Source: Perkinsus olseni
Taxonomy: Eukaryota; Perkinsozoa; Perkinsida; Perkinsidae
Length of the DNA stretch: 43,383 nucleotides
Assembly: GCA_013115135.1 (NCBI GenBank)
Contig: JABANP010000449.1
Coordinates: 1 to 43,383, forward strand
Direction: 5' to 3'
Part shown: piece after piece, positions 9,915 through 19,595 of the stretch
Numbering within the stretch: the stretch's first letter is position 1
Layout: each line of letters opens with the position of its first letter
The notes under the pieces: generated by a model
The model's database searches: none
What the model was told of the DNA's origin: nothing
Seen by the model: the letters and a program-made list of their open reading frames with translations, nothing else
Translations under genes and position numbers: made by a program

Positions 9915-11219
9915 CTACACTTCCCCTGACTCAGAGTCACTCTCTTCGAGGAGGGACATGAAAGTGCTTGATGCCAACTTCTGTACCTCCGCCAGATCCA
10001 CATAGACACTCGCGGGGACTCTACTTCTCCACGATCCCAGGGCGCAGATCTGTTGGAACGACGACCCGCTCTTCGCCAAGTCCGAGGCTGCACCCCGTCT
10101 CAGAGCGTGGCTTCCGAAACTCTCGGCGTCACCGACTCCCATGCCGGAGAGAGTCGAACGGAGTATGAAGAGGAAGGCTCTGTAAGATAGTAAAGGAAAC
10201 AACGGGTCACCATCGAGCAGTGACGAGCCTCTTCGCTCGAGAAGGGCCTTAGCTGCCTCCACAGGACAAGTCAAGGAGTCCGTCTTGCAGCAACAGCTTC
10301 GCACTTGTTTGTCGCCTGCGGGTAAATTCTTCCGTCTCGGAAGTACCAGGGTAACTTCCTTAGCCGAGTCGTTCACGATTAACTGCCCAACTGAAGCCAC
10401 CAGGAGCTCCGAAGGGATCCGTAACAGGAAGTGATAGCCCATTATCGCCGCCAAAGAAAAGTCGATGAGCCCTCTACCGATCGCCCGCTTAACCATGTTT
10501 CTGAGCATCTGTATACTAACTCTGGGCTTCTCGGCAAGAGTCTTCCGCGGATTTCTCGACAAGCCCTGAGCCGTTTGACGAACCGCTATGGTGTCCCACT
10601 TCTTGCTCAGGTCTAGCCACTCGTGCCACTTCCTTAGGTGAGTTAAATAGCACTTTGCCGTGTCTTGATTACGGAAAGTCGATAGCCATAAGCAAAACCA
10701 AGTCCTCGCGTGCTGGAAGTACGGCGTTACTTTCGGAAGAGCAGCCTTTGAGAGGTCAAGCGCCGTGACAGCGAAGCGCACGTAGCACCGCAAACCCGAA
10801 GCGTACTGTCTTAGAGAGCTCTGGGAGACACATTTATATCTCAGTGAACCTACTGCGTCGGCTAGTCCTCCCAGAACGGATGCCGCCCCTTTCGACGACG
10901 CCTGCGTTTTCATCCAGCCTGGTACCTGCCTCGGCTGGAGCCCCTCGGCTTCGAGCGACGTGCGTGACGTGGATCTACTCTGCAAGCGCGTGGCTGTTGA
11001 TATCAGCAACTCCCAGATGGGTCCGCGAAGCGAGCCGGAGTTGGCTCGAGCTACGAACATCCTCAGTAGATCTGCATGCCCGGTTGTGACGACAGTCTGG
11101 ATATCGTCGTCGGAGACTTCAGATCCCACTTCTTCCCAGGTTTGGAACCCCGACTTGAGGAGCCATGTGCATATCTCTTGAGCCGCAACCGACGGTTCCA
11201 GAGGAGCTTGGTCGGCCAT
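9915..11219 (-). CDS. Tyrosine recombinase (integrase) of DIRS-like element
   Basis: 434 residues from the ATG at 11219 (MADQAPLEPSVAAQEIC). The frame extends 13 codons further upstream. Tyrosine-recombinase catalytic boxes are visible: the first arginine in YHFLLRIPSELL, HALRRG in the C-terminal box, a W in place of the second His in LGSWRS, and the nucleophile tyrosine in YVDL. The N-terminal half contains the expected helical DNA-binding region (SLRQYASGLRCYVRFA, FCLWLSTF). In DIRS elements this enzyme inserts a circular DNA intermediate, without target duplication. The frame is open although its RT partner is broken. Confidence 0.85.
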   Translation of the reverse strand: MADQAPLEPSVAAQEICTWLLKSGFQTWEEVGSEVSDDDIQTVVTTGHADLLRMFVARANSGSLRGPIWELLISTATRLQSRSTSRTSLEAEGLQPRQVPGWMKTQASSKGAASVLGGLADAVGSLRYKCVSQSSLRQYASGLRCYVRFAVTALDLSKAALPKVTPYFQHARTWFCLWLSTFRNQDTAKCYLTHLRKWHEWLDLSKKWDTIAVRQTAQGLSRNPRKTLAEKPRVSIQMLRNMVKRAIGRGLIDFSLAAIMGYHFLLRIPSELLVASVGQLIVNDSAKEVTLVLPRRKNLPAGDKQVRSCCCKTDSLTCPVEAAKALLERRGSSLLDGDPLFPLLSYRAFLFILRSTLSGMGVGDAESFGSHALRRGAASDLAKSGSSFQQICALGSWRSRVPASVYVDLAEVQKLASSTFMSLLEESDSESGEV

Positions 11220-11462
11220 TGGGACGACACGTAACAGACGCAAACTAGGGAAGAACACTGTCCACCCCCGAAAGAAGCAGCGAGAGCCCGGCGAGCTGGG
11301 GGAAAAGGAGTCGCGGAAGAACTGAGCAGGTCCCCGATAAACCCCTTGCGCGAAGTGAGTTCGCGACGGAAGTACCTCGAGGAAGACCCTGGAGGACTGT
11401 CATTGGTTCTCAACGCAATGCGGGCTTCTCCCGAAACTGCGAAATCAACATGCTGGTGCACA

Positions 11463-13080
11463 CTAGTCCAAAGAAGGGAAACGGTGTTCCTTCCTGGAAT
11501 ACGACCTCACTATCTCATCGAAGATGCGCCTACTCGGCTTATCGGCTGGATTAAGCTCTGACGGCACTCGATCAATCCATATCTTGAGGTGGAATTTCTC
11601 GCAGGAATGCCAGAACTTCGTGATCATGTGGTTCAAGTCCGCGTGCTTGGAGTACCCTTTCACTAAAGCTTGCTCAACGGCCACATTATCCACAAAGACT
11701 ATAACCCAGCGCCCCGACATATATCTGCCGAAGGTCTCGATTGAAACCAGGGCGGCAAAAAGCTCAAGGGCAATGATCTGAGTCTTCCGGTCGAGGAGTC
11801 TGGCGTGAAACCACTCTGGTGCCTCACATGCTGCATAAATCGGTCGAACAAAGTCCTTAGCGCTAGCCACCGCGCCGATACCGCCCGCTGATGTTGCATC
11901 AGAGTAAAATGCAAGCCTGGCGCACTGAGGAAATGCCTGAATCTTCCATGAGTGAGATGTGCCGGACAGCCTCGGCCCCCCGCAGCATCTCCTTTAGGCG
12001 CGTCAACGCAGTAACAGCGAACGGACGATTCGTTGAGAGCTTCTGGACGTCGGGTCGGTGTATGTGACTCATTACCTCCCGTAGGTAAGGCCTGCAAGCA
12101 TTGGATGGTAGAACCGTAGATGCGAATAAGAGTCTGCCGGCCAGCTTCGCAGCCGCCGAAGATGAGAGTCTATCTTCGGAGAGAGCCTCCTGAATCTTAT
12201 CGATGATCTTGGCCTTCTTCTCCTCGGGTAGTGATAGGTGTAGACTGCCTCCAGAAGTCGATATGCCGAGGCCTAGGACGGAAAGATCCGACGTGGGTCC
12301 GACGCACTTTGGCTCCTTCCAGTCTCCAACCAAGGATAACGTGAAGCCACCGCCAGGCCTCATAGCCAGAGTCAACAGAGGACGCGCGTTCGGGGGCGAA
12401 GTAATCGTCAAGAAAGTTTATCAAGATCAGCGCCAGCAGTATCCTGCCCAGATGCGCCAGGGCCTGGGATACTCTACAGTAGTTGATGACTGAAGACGAT
12501 GCGCCGAAAGGCTGTGCCACATGGAAGAAGGCCGAGGCTTTTACCAGAAGACGGATCCCGAAGTAGGACGACAGTAACCTGAGCACGAGCAACCTACAGA
12601 GCGGGAGCTCCCGAGCCGGACCCCAGAGCGATGGGGCTCACCTTGTGCGACTCACAGTCGCACGGAACCTGCCTATATGCAGCTGCATGGTCAGACTTCC
12701 ACCATCTGATGTCGGCGGACCCTATTGTCCTCGCATATTCCCGTGCCACGGCTATGGCCGCTTCCGGAGTAGGCAAAGAAACTTTGTTCAGGAATATCAT
12801 TATGCGGTTTACGTTCGATCTCTTGAAATCGTCACAAGGACGAACTTTATCGGTTTGTACTACCGGAAATCGTCCCTGTCCCTGTCAGGGGCAATCCGTT
12901 CTGCAGTTCCTCCGCGAGCGACGCGTCGGGGTAGCCCGTGGCCTCCAGCATCTCTTTAAATAGAGGGAGATTTAACTTTCCTGCCACAGCTCTCACCTCC
13001 TCCGGCATGCTGCGTACTGAGTCCTCTGTAGCCGACTCCAGCTGCTTCCGGCGGGTTTCCCAGAACTTCATGACCTCCAA
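11463..13080 (-). pseudogene. Reverse transcriptase / RNase H of DIRS-like element, frameshifted
   Basis: Read 5' to 3' on the minus strand, the blocks are: an N-terminal segment with GYPDASLAEELQNGLPLTG; RT motif A (KSDHAAAYRQVP); motif B (QPFGASSSVINYCR) and motif C (NFLDDYF, the catalytic Asp pair); the thumb/connection (KCVGPTSDLSVLGLGIS...SSSAAAKLAGRLLF); and RNase H (ALELFAALVSIE..., VIVFVDNVAVEQALVKG, then VPSELNPADKPSR). These lie in at least four different frames with breaks near 12820, 12593, about 12330 and 11885. The polyprotein is therefore dead, unless some breaks are sequence errors. Confidence 0.85.
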
Positions 13081-13145
13081 ACGCGCCTTTTACAAGCACT
13101 TCTGGTCCCAGTCTTTCCTGTGCTGCGATAGCCGCTCGTACCGTG

Positions 13146-14963
13146 TCAGGTAGTCCCGGAGCTTCCTTTGAGAGGGTGTGCCATGTCGCAGGAAACCGAA
13201 AGATGTTCCTCTGGCGAGGACGCCTTGATGGGCTTCCCTAAGTCTTCGCAGCGGACGGCCCGCGGTTGCGCACCACTACCGATGCGTGAAATCCTCGGCG
13301 TAAAGTAGCAAAACCATTTCTGATAAGTTAGAGCGTAGGTTGGTACCTTCGGACGCTTGCGGGTCGGGGAGGGAGACGCCGTCACTAACCGATGGAGGTC
13401 AGCTAGGGCAATGACGCTCGTGTCCGCCAGAGGCTCCGGATGCACGACACGCGGTGCACGCACGGCCTCGGCGGAATCGGGTGACTCCGGAGAGTGGGCC
13501 GCCGGGATGGTAGGAGAGGTATCGACTGGGGGCGGCTCATGATGGCTCTCCGCCGTTGCTCGTCCCAGGGGACTGACAAACACAACAACATAAAGCTCGG
13601 TGCGAGAGAATAGATGAGGAGAAAAAGATGGGGATATTGGTAGTGAGTGCTCAAAAGAATCTCTAGAGTCGATCGACTTCACTTGTTCACCTTCTCGTCT
13701 TTCTTCTTCTTGTCGTCATCCTTTTGTCATCGCTACTCTTCCAACGTTTGAGTTAGGATACCAGCTGCTGTACCAGTCGTTACCCCAGCTGCTACTGCCC
13801 CAGTTCTTGGTTCCAGTAGTAGTTACTAGAATGGGAGTTGTAGTAGGAGTTCCAGCTGTCATTCCGAGAGCGCTTGTGACCGCGGCTGTCGGAGGATTTC
13901 CACTTGTCGTTGCGCGAGCTGACCTGGGAGGACAGAATCAACAGCTGAGAGGCGTCGACGTCAGACAGGTGGCTGAGAGCATCCTGGATGGAGATCCCTT
14001 TGGTAGATACCATCTTGGCGAGTCCCTGCCGAACATGGGTGTCGTAGGCCTTGCAGAGAGGCAGACCGCCGAACTTATTAGAGGTGCCCGAGAACTGGAC
14101 GGAGAAAAGGACGTGTACGGCATGACTCATCGCTAGGCCCCAATCGCAAACTCCCAAGATTGCAACGTAACGGCCCAAGATAGTAGGCATGAGGCGAAGT
14201 AGGCCAAGCCCTCCTTCTCGAGTTCGGGGTCACCACAGAAAGACTCTAGGGGCTCCGTTAGGATGTAGTTGTTGTCTTTGGATGGCGGCTGCCAGGGCGT
14301 CCATGTTGAAAAAGCTTGGGGTCAAAGCTGCCTATACCAGATTTTCTGATAGCGTCCGCGGCGGCCTTGAGGGTGTCTTTCTTAGAGGCCTCGTCGGAGC
14401 CGTCGGCAGGAGACTTGTTGTTAAGGCCCCTCGATCAGCTTGGCCACGAAATGGTTCGCGGCACGGGACATAGCCGCTTCCCCAGAGCCTATGGAGTTAC
14501 TCGGACTCGGGGCATCTTTCGAGGGGATCTCGATGACGGGAGTCTCTTCCCCGACTTCTTGGAAGCCTTGGCGATCTCGGCCAGGAGTTTGGAGGTCTTG
14601 GCAGACTTCGACTTCTTGGGAGTGTGGTCGGCGTCGGTCTCCCCGTCTTCGACGCCGTCATCTTCTTCCCTCTCGTCGTCGTCGGCCACGGGGGCTTCTG
14701 AGGAGCCTCGAAGGAGGGACGTCTTCTTCTTGTTATCTTCGGTCTGATCGGAGGTAGATGCCTTGGAGGCGTTGGCCTTCCTGGAGTCGCTTAGGCGTCC
14801 CCCTTCTCAGCAGCGGCCTTGTCAGCGGCGGCCTTTATCAGCGGCGGCCTTGTCAGCGGCGGCCTCGTCAGCGGCGGCCTTTGTCAGCGGCGGCCTTGTC
14901 AGCGGCTGCTTTATCTGCCGCGGCCTTCTCAGAAGAGGGAGTGTCGTCAGGTTTCCTAGCCAT
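13146..14963 (-). pseudogene. Gag-like / ORF1 region of DIRS-like element, frameshifted
   Basis: A start codon at 14963 (MARKPDDTPSSEK) leads into Ala-Asp-Lys repeats that go out of frame after one extra base. An acidic/Lys-rich segment follows (about 14690-14490), then a block at 14190-13792 ending in an Asn/Ser/Tyr-rich basic tail (RGHKRSRNDSWNSYYN), then a Pro/Ser-rich block at 13682-13146. No CCHC zinc knuckle is visible. Position upstream of RT and charge pattern suggest gag, but no domain confirms it. Confidence 0.5.
14806..14935 (-). repeat. 15-bp tandem repeat coding for Ala-Ala-Ala-Asp-Lys
   Basis: About eight imperfect copies of a 15-nt unit (GCCGCCGCTGACAAG on the minus strand) near the start of the gag-like ORF. 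Single-base length differences between units break the frame, as expected of slippage. Confidence 0.8.
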
Positions 14964-15779
14964 GCGCGGGGAGGAAGGGTGACCCTTCGAAGATCCACTT
15001 AACTGACAAAAGTATAGTGCGACCATGATTGGCCCAATTGATTAACTCGGCAACAAACTTGTTGAGCAGGAACAAGTCTTAATCAGTGTACATTCCGTCA
15101 TGGGAACTCCAGGTATCTTAAACTGACCACGGAGTGGTACCACAGCCGCAGAGGGCTGGTCGGCGAGTAATAAGTCGACTAGGGACTATCGAAGCCACGG
15201 AGGGCAGAGGAAGGCCGCTAGGGGCCAGAACGTGAGAGAGCCGCAGAGGGCAAGGCGCCGGTTAGCCTTGAAGGTTTCATGTTGAAATTCGTGCAGAACG
15301 GGAGACTTCGGTCGCCCTCCGACTCGTGGACAGGCAGGCTTGATACGTCGACTCGTAGCCTTCTGGTTACCATGCCTCGGATCGGAGGGGCGAGAAGGGG
15401 ATCCTGAGCGGTCAGAGGGTGAAGAGCGACGCAACGAAGGAGGGTCGAACCGATGAGAGAAAGTCGGGGGGGGGGGGGGGGGGCGAAGCGAAAAAGGGGG
15501 CTAGAAGCCGTGGCTCACTACCAGTCAACCGCTCGAGAGCTAGCTCACAGAGGAAAAACGCCAGACAGGTGTAGACAAGCGTAGACAAGAGACGTGGACG
15601 TCTTTTCTAGACAAGCGTAGACTAACACGTGAGCCAACGGCAAGCCTATCTTGTCGAGCACGTCATAGCGCAATCGATTTACGGCGCGCTCTGCTGGCCG
15701 AGGCGCGCACAAGACCCTTGGGCGCGAGCTACCACATTTTACCGCGCCAATCACGTTCGCCATTACCTTGCTTAAAAAA
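14964..15779. other. Possible untranslated/terminal region of the retroelement
   Basis: No gene seen. It includes an 18-base G run (15466-15483) and two copies of TAGACAAGCGTAGAC (about 15572 and 15609), which may belong to the terminal repeats of the DIRS-like element. I could not match them to the other end. Confidence 0.4.
15466..15483 (+). repeat. Poly-G run (18 G)
   Basis: Eighteen consecutive G. It is either a genuine G-quadruplex-prone tract or an assembly/sequencing artefact. Shorter G runs occur at 20640 (10 G) and in the copy at 21301. Confidence 0.9.
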
Positions 15780-15863
15780 TTGTTTCCTTCCGAAGGAAAT
15801 TAGGAAAAATTCCAACGGAAGAAAAGTCGAGGAAAAAAATTCAAAACTGTGGAAAAAAATCAT
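15780..15863 (+). repeat. Left arm of ~85-bp AT-rich inverted repeat
   Basis: Reverse complement matches 19418-19501: about 51 bases are identical from TGTTTCCTTCCGAAGGAAA inward, then the match continues with small differences. The outer end contains the odd palindrome TTTCCTTC-C-GAAGGAAA. The arms point inward around the acidic multi-exon gene, as terminal inverted repeats would. Confidence 0.8.
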
Positions 15864-15926
15864 TCAAATTTTGAACCGGTTTGGGAAGATTGAGTTGTGA
15901 ATTATTTTATCCTTTGTCTCTTTCAC

Positions 15927-17439
15927 ATGGTGCGTACCAAGGCGACACCCGTTAGAACCTCTTTACCCCAGGACGTAGGCGATGAGGAACTCCAGGGTAT
16001 GTGATGTTGTAAGATATGGTTTTAGAAATTCTAATAGGTTTTGCAATCGTGTTGGATCGTATTCTCTCACAGGCCCGTCAGCGCGCCGATAAATGCAGAC
16101 TTGGTGATGATTACGATGATGGCGATAATGACGATGTGGCAGAGGATGAAATTTGGGAACCGGCGGAGGCTCAGGTTTGCTGCTATGAGAGGTGAGAAAC
16201 ACTGTGATATATATATCACGAACCCTCTTAACCACCACGCCACCTTTACGCAGCTCCCCGGTACTATGGCGGGGTTGGAGGGAAGTTGGTGTGCGGCATC
16301 AACGGGGCTCCAGTATGGCGCCCCGAGATCCTGGTGAGTTGGCTTACTGTCTCAGCTATTGCTATAAGTCTTACAGGCCGCATGCTTGAACGACAGCACC
16401 GGCGGTGAGGAAAGTGAGGAAGAGGAAGAGGGAGGCTCAGGAGGTAGCGTCTTTGAACGCTAGATTGACATACACGCCTGGATTTCAGGTGATGAACAAG
16501 GCGAGCCAGCAGCTGACAACAATGTGAATGATGGGTCCACCGAAATGCACGGGAATACAGCATCCGGGTCGGCTTCTGGAAATGCAGGGTGCTCAAACGG
16601 CGGGGGCGATGACGATGATGACGGAAGTGACGATGACACCAGCCGAGATGGCCATAAACAAAGAAAAGACAAGGGGGGCACAGGCGATAGTGAGGAAGAG
16701 GGTGAGTTGGATCTCGTAAGAGTGGAGATCGCGGAATTGTAGATTATGCAGGTTCCGACGGTGAGGATGATGGAGAGCTCTCGGAGCATGCCAATGGCGA
16801 TAGTAAACGGGCAGAGCCGTCAGATAGGGATGGGGATAAGAAGGTTTTCTGCCCATGTGGGACCACAACCAAGTTAGCTTGTCAAGCGGTGTGTGCTGCA
16901 ATATAATGACGTGTATTTCGTATTTGTTCTCATTTGTCAGCGGAAGAACAAGAACAGTCTGCGGCCCCTGACCAAGATCAGGAGAATCTACGTTCGACTA
17001 CTGTGCCCACGACCACACCTTCAGAGCTGTCCTTTCCTTGGGAAAAGCGGCTGGCCCCAACGGCTCGCACGATGACGGTGATGGTGAAAGTGATGGCAGC
17101 AGTAGCCCCAGGGGTAAGCAAGGAAAACGGAAGGGTGGTACAGGCGACAGTGAGGAAGAGGGTGAGATAATTTTATGAGTAGAATGCTTATTGAACACTC
17201 GACTATGTAGATTCCGAGGAGGAATTTGATGACGACTGCCCGTATGACAATGATACTGGTATATTGCGGGTGGGCCCGTTTACTTCTAGAGGGGGTGAAT
17301 AACATTTACCCCCTCTATGGGATGAAGAACCTTCACTCCATGGCTAAATTTCGAATCATCCTCCTCAGGGAAACGCAAGATTCATACTCCATTTTGGTGG
17401 GATGCCAAAACTTTCGGTATTAAAATTCGCCGTAAGTAG
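15927..17439 (+). CDS. Acidic low-complexity protein, at least eight exons
   Basis: The exon path is supported by phase-consistent GT-AG introns. Exons: 16073-16174; 16377-16443; 16489-16701 (GDEQGEPAADNN...KGGTGDSEEE); 16743-about 16888; a partly unresolved exon 16941-17161 (ending KQGKRKGGTGDSEEE); 17211-17258; 17369-17439 (KRKIHTPFWWDAKTFGIKIRRK, stop TAG). Introns of 45, 41, 49 and 110 bp interrupt codons after the first base. The first exon is uncertain: ATG 15927 is out of phase with exon 2, while ATG 15982 fits the GTATGT donor at 15997. The product is rich in Asp/Glu/Ser/Gly with a basic, tryptophan-containing C-terminus. No known domain. A nuclear, chromatin-associated role would fit the composition but is a guess. 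Confidence 0.6.
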
Positions 17440-17448
17440 ATTACTCGA

Positions 17449-17470
17449 GTCCAAGACTTGGACTCCAAGT
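17449..17470. other. 22-bp palindromic excision-type footprint (exact), site gTCCAAGt
   Basis: X=TCCAAG, y=g, z=t. It begins ten bases after the stop codon of the acidic multi-exon gene, inside the region bounded by the inverted AT-rich repeats. Confidence 0.88.
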
Positions 17471-17680
17471 CCCTCGAGAGGAAGTATGAGTTTGAATAAC
17501 TCCTTGCACTCAGCATTGTTGAGTCAACAACAGAAGTTGTGATGTCTTTCGAATAGACGAAAAACGGTACTTTGTACAGTACAGGTATGTTTCTTAACGT
17601 ATGCTTTTCTTCTGCACTTCAAAAACTGAGAGAAGCGAAACTCTATTTCCTCGTAAAGTCGATAGTATCAACTATCTACC

Positions 17681-17702
17681 GTAGTGAGTCACTAGTAGTG
17701 AT
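17681..17702. other. 22-bp footprint, decayed spacers, core TAGTGA
   Basis: X-n-X'-n-X with all three 6-mers exact (TAGTGA/TCACTA/TAGTGA), but the single-base spacers do not match the complement rule. Probably an older or imprecise scar. Confidence 0.6.
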
Positions 17703-17961
17703 CCAGCTGGTCATCCCGTTTTTAATAATGCATTTCAACCAAGTGCGTTGCATGTGGTGTTATGAACAGGGCCTCTTTTCCGCTCGCATAACGTAACCTA
17801 CAGCAGCGCGCTGTTGCTTGAATTGCCGCCTCTTTTGCTTGGATTGACACCACGTTGCTTGGAAATACCACTTCCTGGGCGAGCTACTTCTTTTCCTTAG
17901 ACCCTACCATCCTTGCTTGGATCGGTACCGTCACCCTGGTTCCTCGCGTGTCTGGTGAGCC

Positions 17962-18219
17962 ATGGGCGACCAGTCACGGGGAACCGGCCACCTTGCAGTC
18001 GCCGCCGGCCACAGGTCGCGGGTTCGTGTTTCGGGCTTCGTCCTGCGGCCAGCGGCTACTGCCCCCTCCCAAACTCGCAGATCAGAGGTTTCAATCATCT
18101 ATTACGATGAATTGGGAGAACAATATCATCGTGGGCTGGGAATTCGAGAGCGTGCCGCTATGACCAGATCTGGAGAATTGTACATCCCAATGCTGGAAGA
18201 TGCAGGAGATGATCGTTGA
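17962..18219 (+). CDS. Hypothetical short ORF
   Basis: 85 codons from an ATG in good context (GAGCCATGGG) to TGA. Begins MGDQSRGTGHLAVAA and ends with an acidic tail (LYIPMLEDAGDDR). No domain recognised. It could be a lone small gene or a terminal exon. Support is only length and codon appearance. Confidence 0.22.
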   Translation: MGDQSRGTGHLAVAAGHRSRVRVSGFVLRPAATAPSQTRRSEVSIIYYDELGEQYHRGLGIRERAAMTRSGELYIPMLEDAGDDR

Positions 18220-18407
18220 TTCTGCTAAGGCGTCCAGTTGGCAAGATATCCTCTTCAATTCATACCTAACATTAGGTGGTACTCTTTGAGAACTCTTACC
18301 TCGAGGATATGCATGACTCTGTGAGTTACCGTGACGCGTTGCAATATTGCGTTAGTGGATGTTAGCATGTCAACCGCGATGCGACCATCGGATACGTCGA
18401 GGGTGAG

Positions 18408-18429
18408 CGGGCATGATGCCCGGGGCATC
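18408..18429. other. 22-bp palindromic excision-type footprint (exact), site cGGGCATc
   Basis: X=GGGCAT, y=c, z=c. The scar supplies the ATG of the small ORF that follows. Confidence 0.88.
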
Positions 18430-18616
18430 TACAATTTTCGCTTTTTTGTTGCTGCTGTCTTCTTGTGTTCGCACCGAGTATCAAACAATCCTCGGGGGCT
18501 TTACGGAGTCGGATAACGAGCTTGATTATTATCCTTCACAAGAGCACGAGCTCCCACCTCATTATAAGGATAGTACCAATCGGAGGCAGCTCCCGCCGGG
18601 AATCACTCATCAATGA
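18413..18616 (+). CDS. Possible small secreted peptide (67 aa)
   Basis: Open frame MMPGASTIFAFLLLLSSC..., a signal-peptide-like N-terminus (hydrophobic core FAFLLLLSSC), followed by a polar, Tyr/Glu-rich tail ending PPGITHQ. Both candidate ATGs lie within the footprint at 18408-18429. If real, the translation start was created by the scar. It may equally be a chance ORF, with no homologue recognised. Confidence 0.25.
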   Translation: MMPGASTIFAFLLLLSSCVRTEYQTILGGFTESDNELDYYPSQEHELPPHYKDSTNRRQLPPGITHQ

Positions 18617-18735
18617 ACTCCCGAAAGACAACACGACGCAAATATAGGCAATGAATACAATCACATGCTAAACGTAGTCTTTTCTCATGGTTCACGTTCA
18701 TCTTCTCGCTACTGTAACCACAGTCCTCAGCAAAT

Positions 18736-18757
18736 TGTGGGCGGCCCACAGTGGGCC
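18736..18757. other. 22-bp palindromic excision-type footprint (exact), site tGTGGGCc
   Basis: X=GTGGGC, y=t, z=c. All constraints are met. It is one of three scars within 330 bp. Confidence 0.88.
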
Positions 18758-18900
18758 TCCTTGAGGTGGGAGAGGATCATGGTCCGGTTGAAGGTACGCC
18801 ACACAGTGCCGCAAGGGAACACCTGGAAGAAATCCTAATCACATTCATCGACATCATCCGTGATTCACGAGAGAGCCACGGTGATTCACTGAGGATTATT

Positions 18901-18922
18901 CTCGCTCGGAGCGAGTCGCTCC
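18901..18922. other. 22-bp palindromic excision-type footprint (exact), site cTCGCTCc
   Basis: X=TCGCTC, y=c, z=c. All constraints are met. It lies inside two overlapping opposite-strand frames, arguing against either being coding. Confidence 0.88.
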
Positions 18923-19040
18923 TACTGGTAGCGGACGCGACCATCTTCATCCAAGGTGTGCGTGACATCAACCTGGTTTTCGCCGTTAGGATCCATCTGA
19001 AGGATAGTAAGACCTTCAGACGTCTACTCATAATGCAGGC

Positions 19041-19062
19041 TCCACACAGTGTGGACCACATC
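19041..19062. other. 22-bp footprint, slightly decayed, core CCACAC
   Basis: X=CCACAC and X'=GTGTGG are exact and y/y' complementary. The last base of the third X and z differ, consistent with later point mutation. Confidence 0.6.
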
Positions 19063-19417
19063 AACTCGGAAAGTGCATAGCTCAGTCGGCAATGCTGACT
19101 CCGAACGAAACCCGATGTGTCGTTACGTTGGAATATGGTTTGCTTCCCGCTTGCCCAATTTTTCTTTCCGTCTTGCCCAAACTTTTTTTCTCTCCCGCCC
19201 AAAATTTCTTCTCTCCGCGAGATTCGAAGCATGCACTTGCAAGAGCGCACGCCAGAGCGGAACACTCGCATTGCAAGTCCTCTTGCGCTTTGCAAGAATG
19301 AGTTTTTGGTTGATTCTAAGGCGTTGTAGGTGGATACACATCGGCGGGAACTCCTCGGATACTCAGAGGCTGAGTCGCCTTTTTCAGATCTGAGTCTCGG
19401 ACCTGAAAAAGGCGAAA

Positions 19418-19501
19418 AATGATTTTTTCCACATTTTCGATTTTTTTCCCTCGACTTTTCTTCCGTTGGAATTTTTCCTAATTTCCTTCGGAAGGAAACA
19501 A
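19418..19501 (-). repeat. Right arm of ~85-bp AT-rich inverted repeat
   Basis: Reverse-complement partner of 15780-15863, with its outer end at about 19501. The two arms enclose 3.7 kb including the acidic multi-exon gene. No clear target duplication could be defined at the outer ends. Confidence 0.8.
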
Positions 19502-19595
19502 ATATTTATTGCGAAACCAACGACCCTGAGTCTGCTGCCGACCTCCTGGTTGCCGATTAAACGTCGATGCAGTAGCAATCCCTCCTCCTCATCGT

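Larger units (their letters stand above)
9915..14963 (-). mobile_element. DIRS-like tyrosine-recombinase retroelement, defective
   Basis: On the minus strand the order is gag-like, reverse transcriptase, RNase H, tyrosine recombinase, the order known for DIRS-type retroelements. The RT and gag regions have several frame breaks, while the recombinase frame is open. I could not define split or inverted terminal repeats, so true ends are unknown; they may reach about 9830 and 15600. No excision footprints occur inside it, unlike the surrounding DNA, so it may be a younger insertion. Confidence 0.85.
18617..19417. other. Gene-free region dense in footprints
   Basis: Long frames on both strands (18751-19080 plus, 18777-19295 minus) cross two or three footprints and carry no motif, so I treat them as non-coding. 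A 12-bp-arm inverted repeat (CGCCTTTTTCAG / CTGAAAAAGGCG) spans about 19377-19413, beside the right inverted-repeat arm. Confidence 0.5.

Noticed and set aside
14758..15002. Plus-strand Arg/Pro/Ala-rich ORFs
   Set aside because: They are the antisense reading of the Ala-Asp-Lys repeat in the gag-like ORF.
15466..15483. Poly-G run as a regulatory G-quadruplex
   Set aside because: Homopolymer runs are common sequencing artefacts and nothing nearby supports a regulatory role.
18751..19295. Overlapping long ORFs on both strands (109 aa plus, 172 aa minus)
   Set aside because: Both cross two or three 14-bp footprints and contain no recognisable motif, so they are chance frames.
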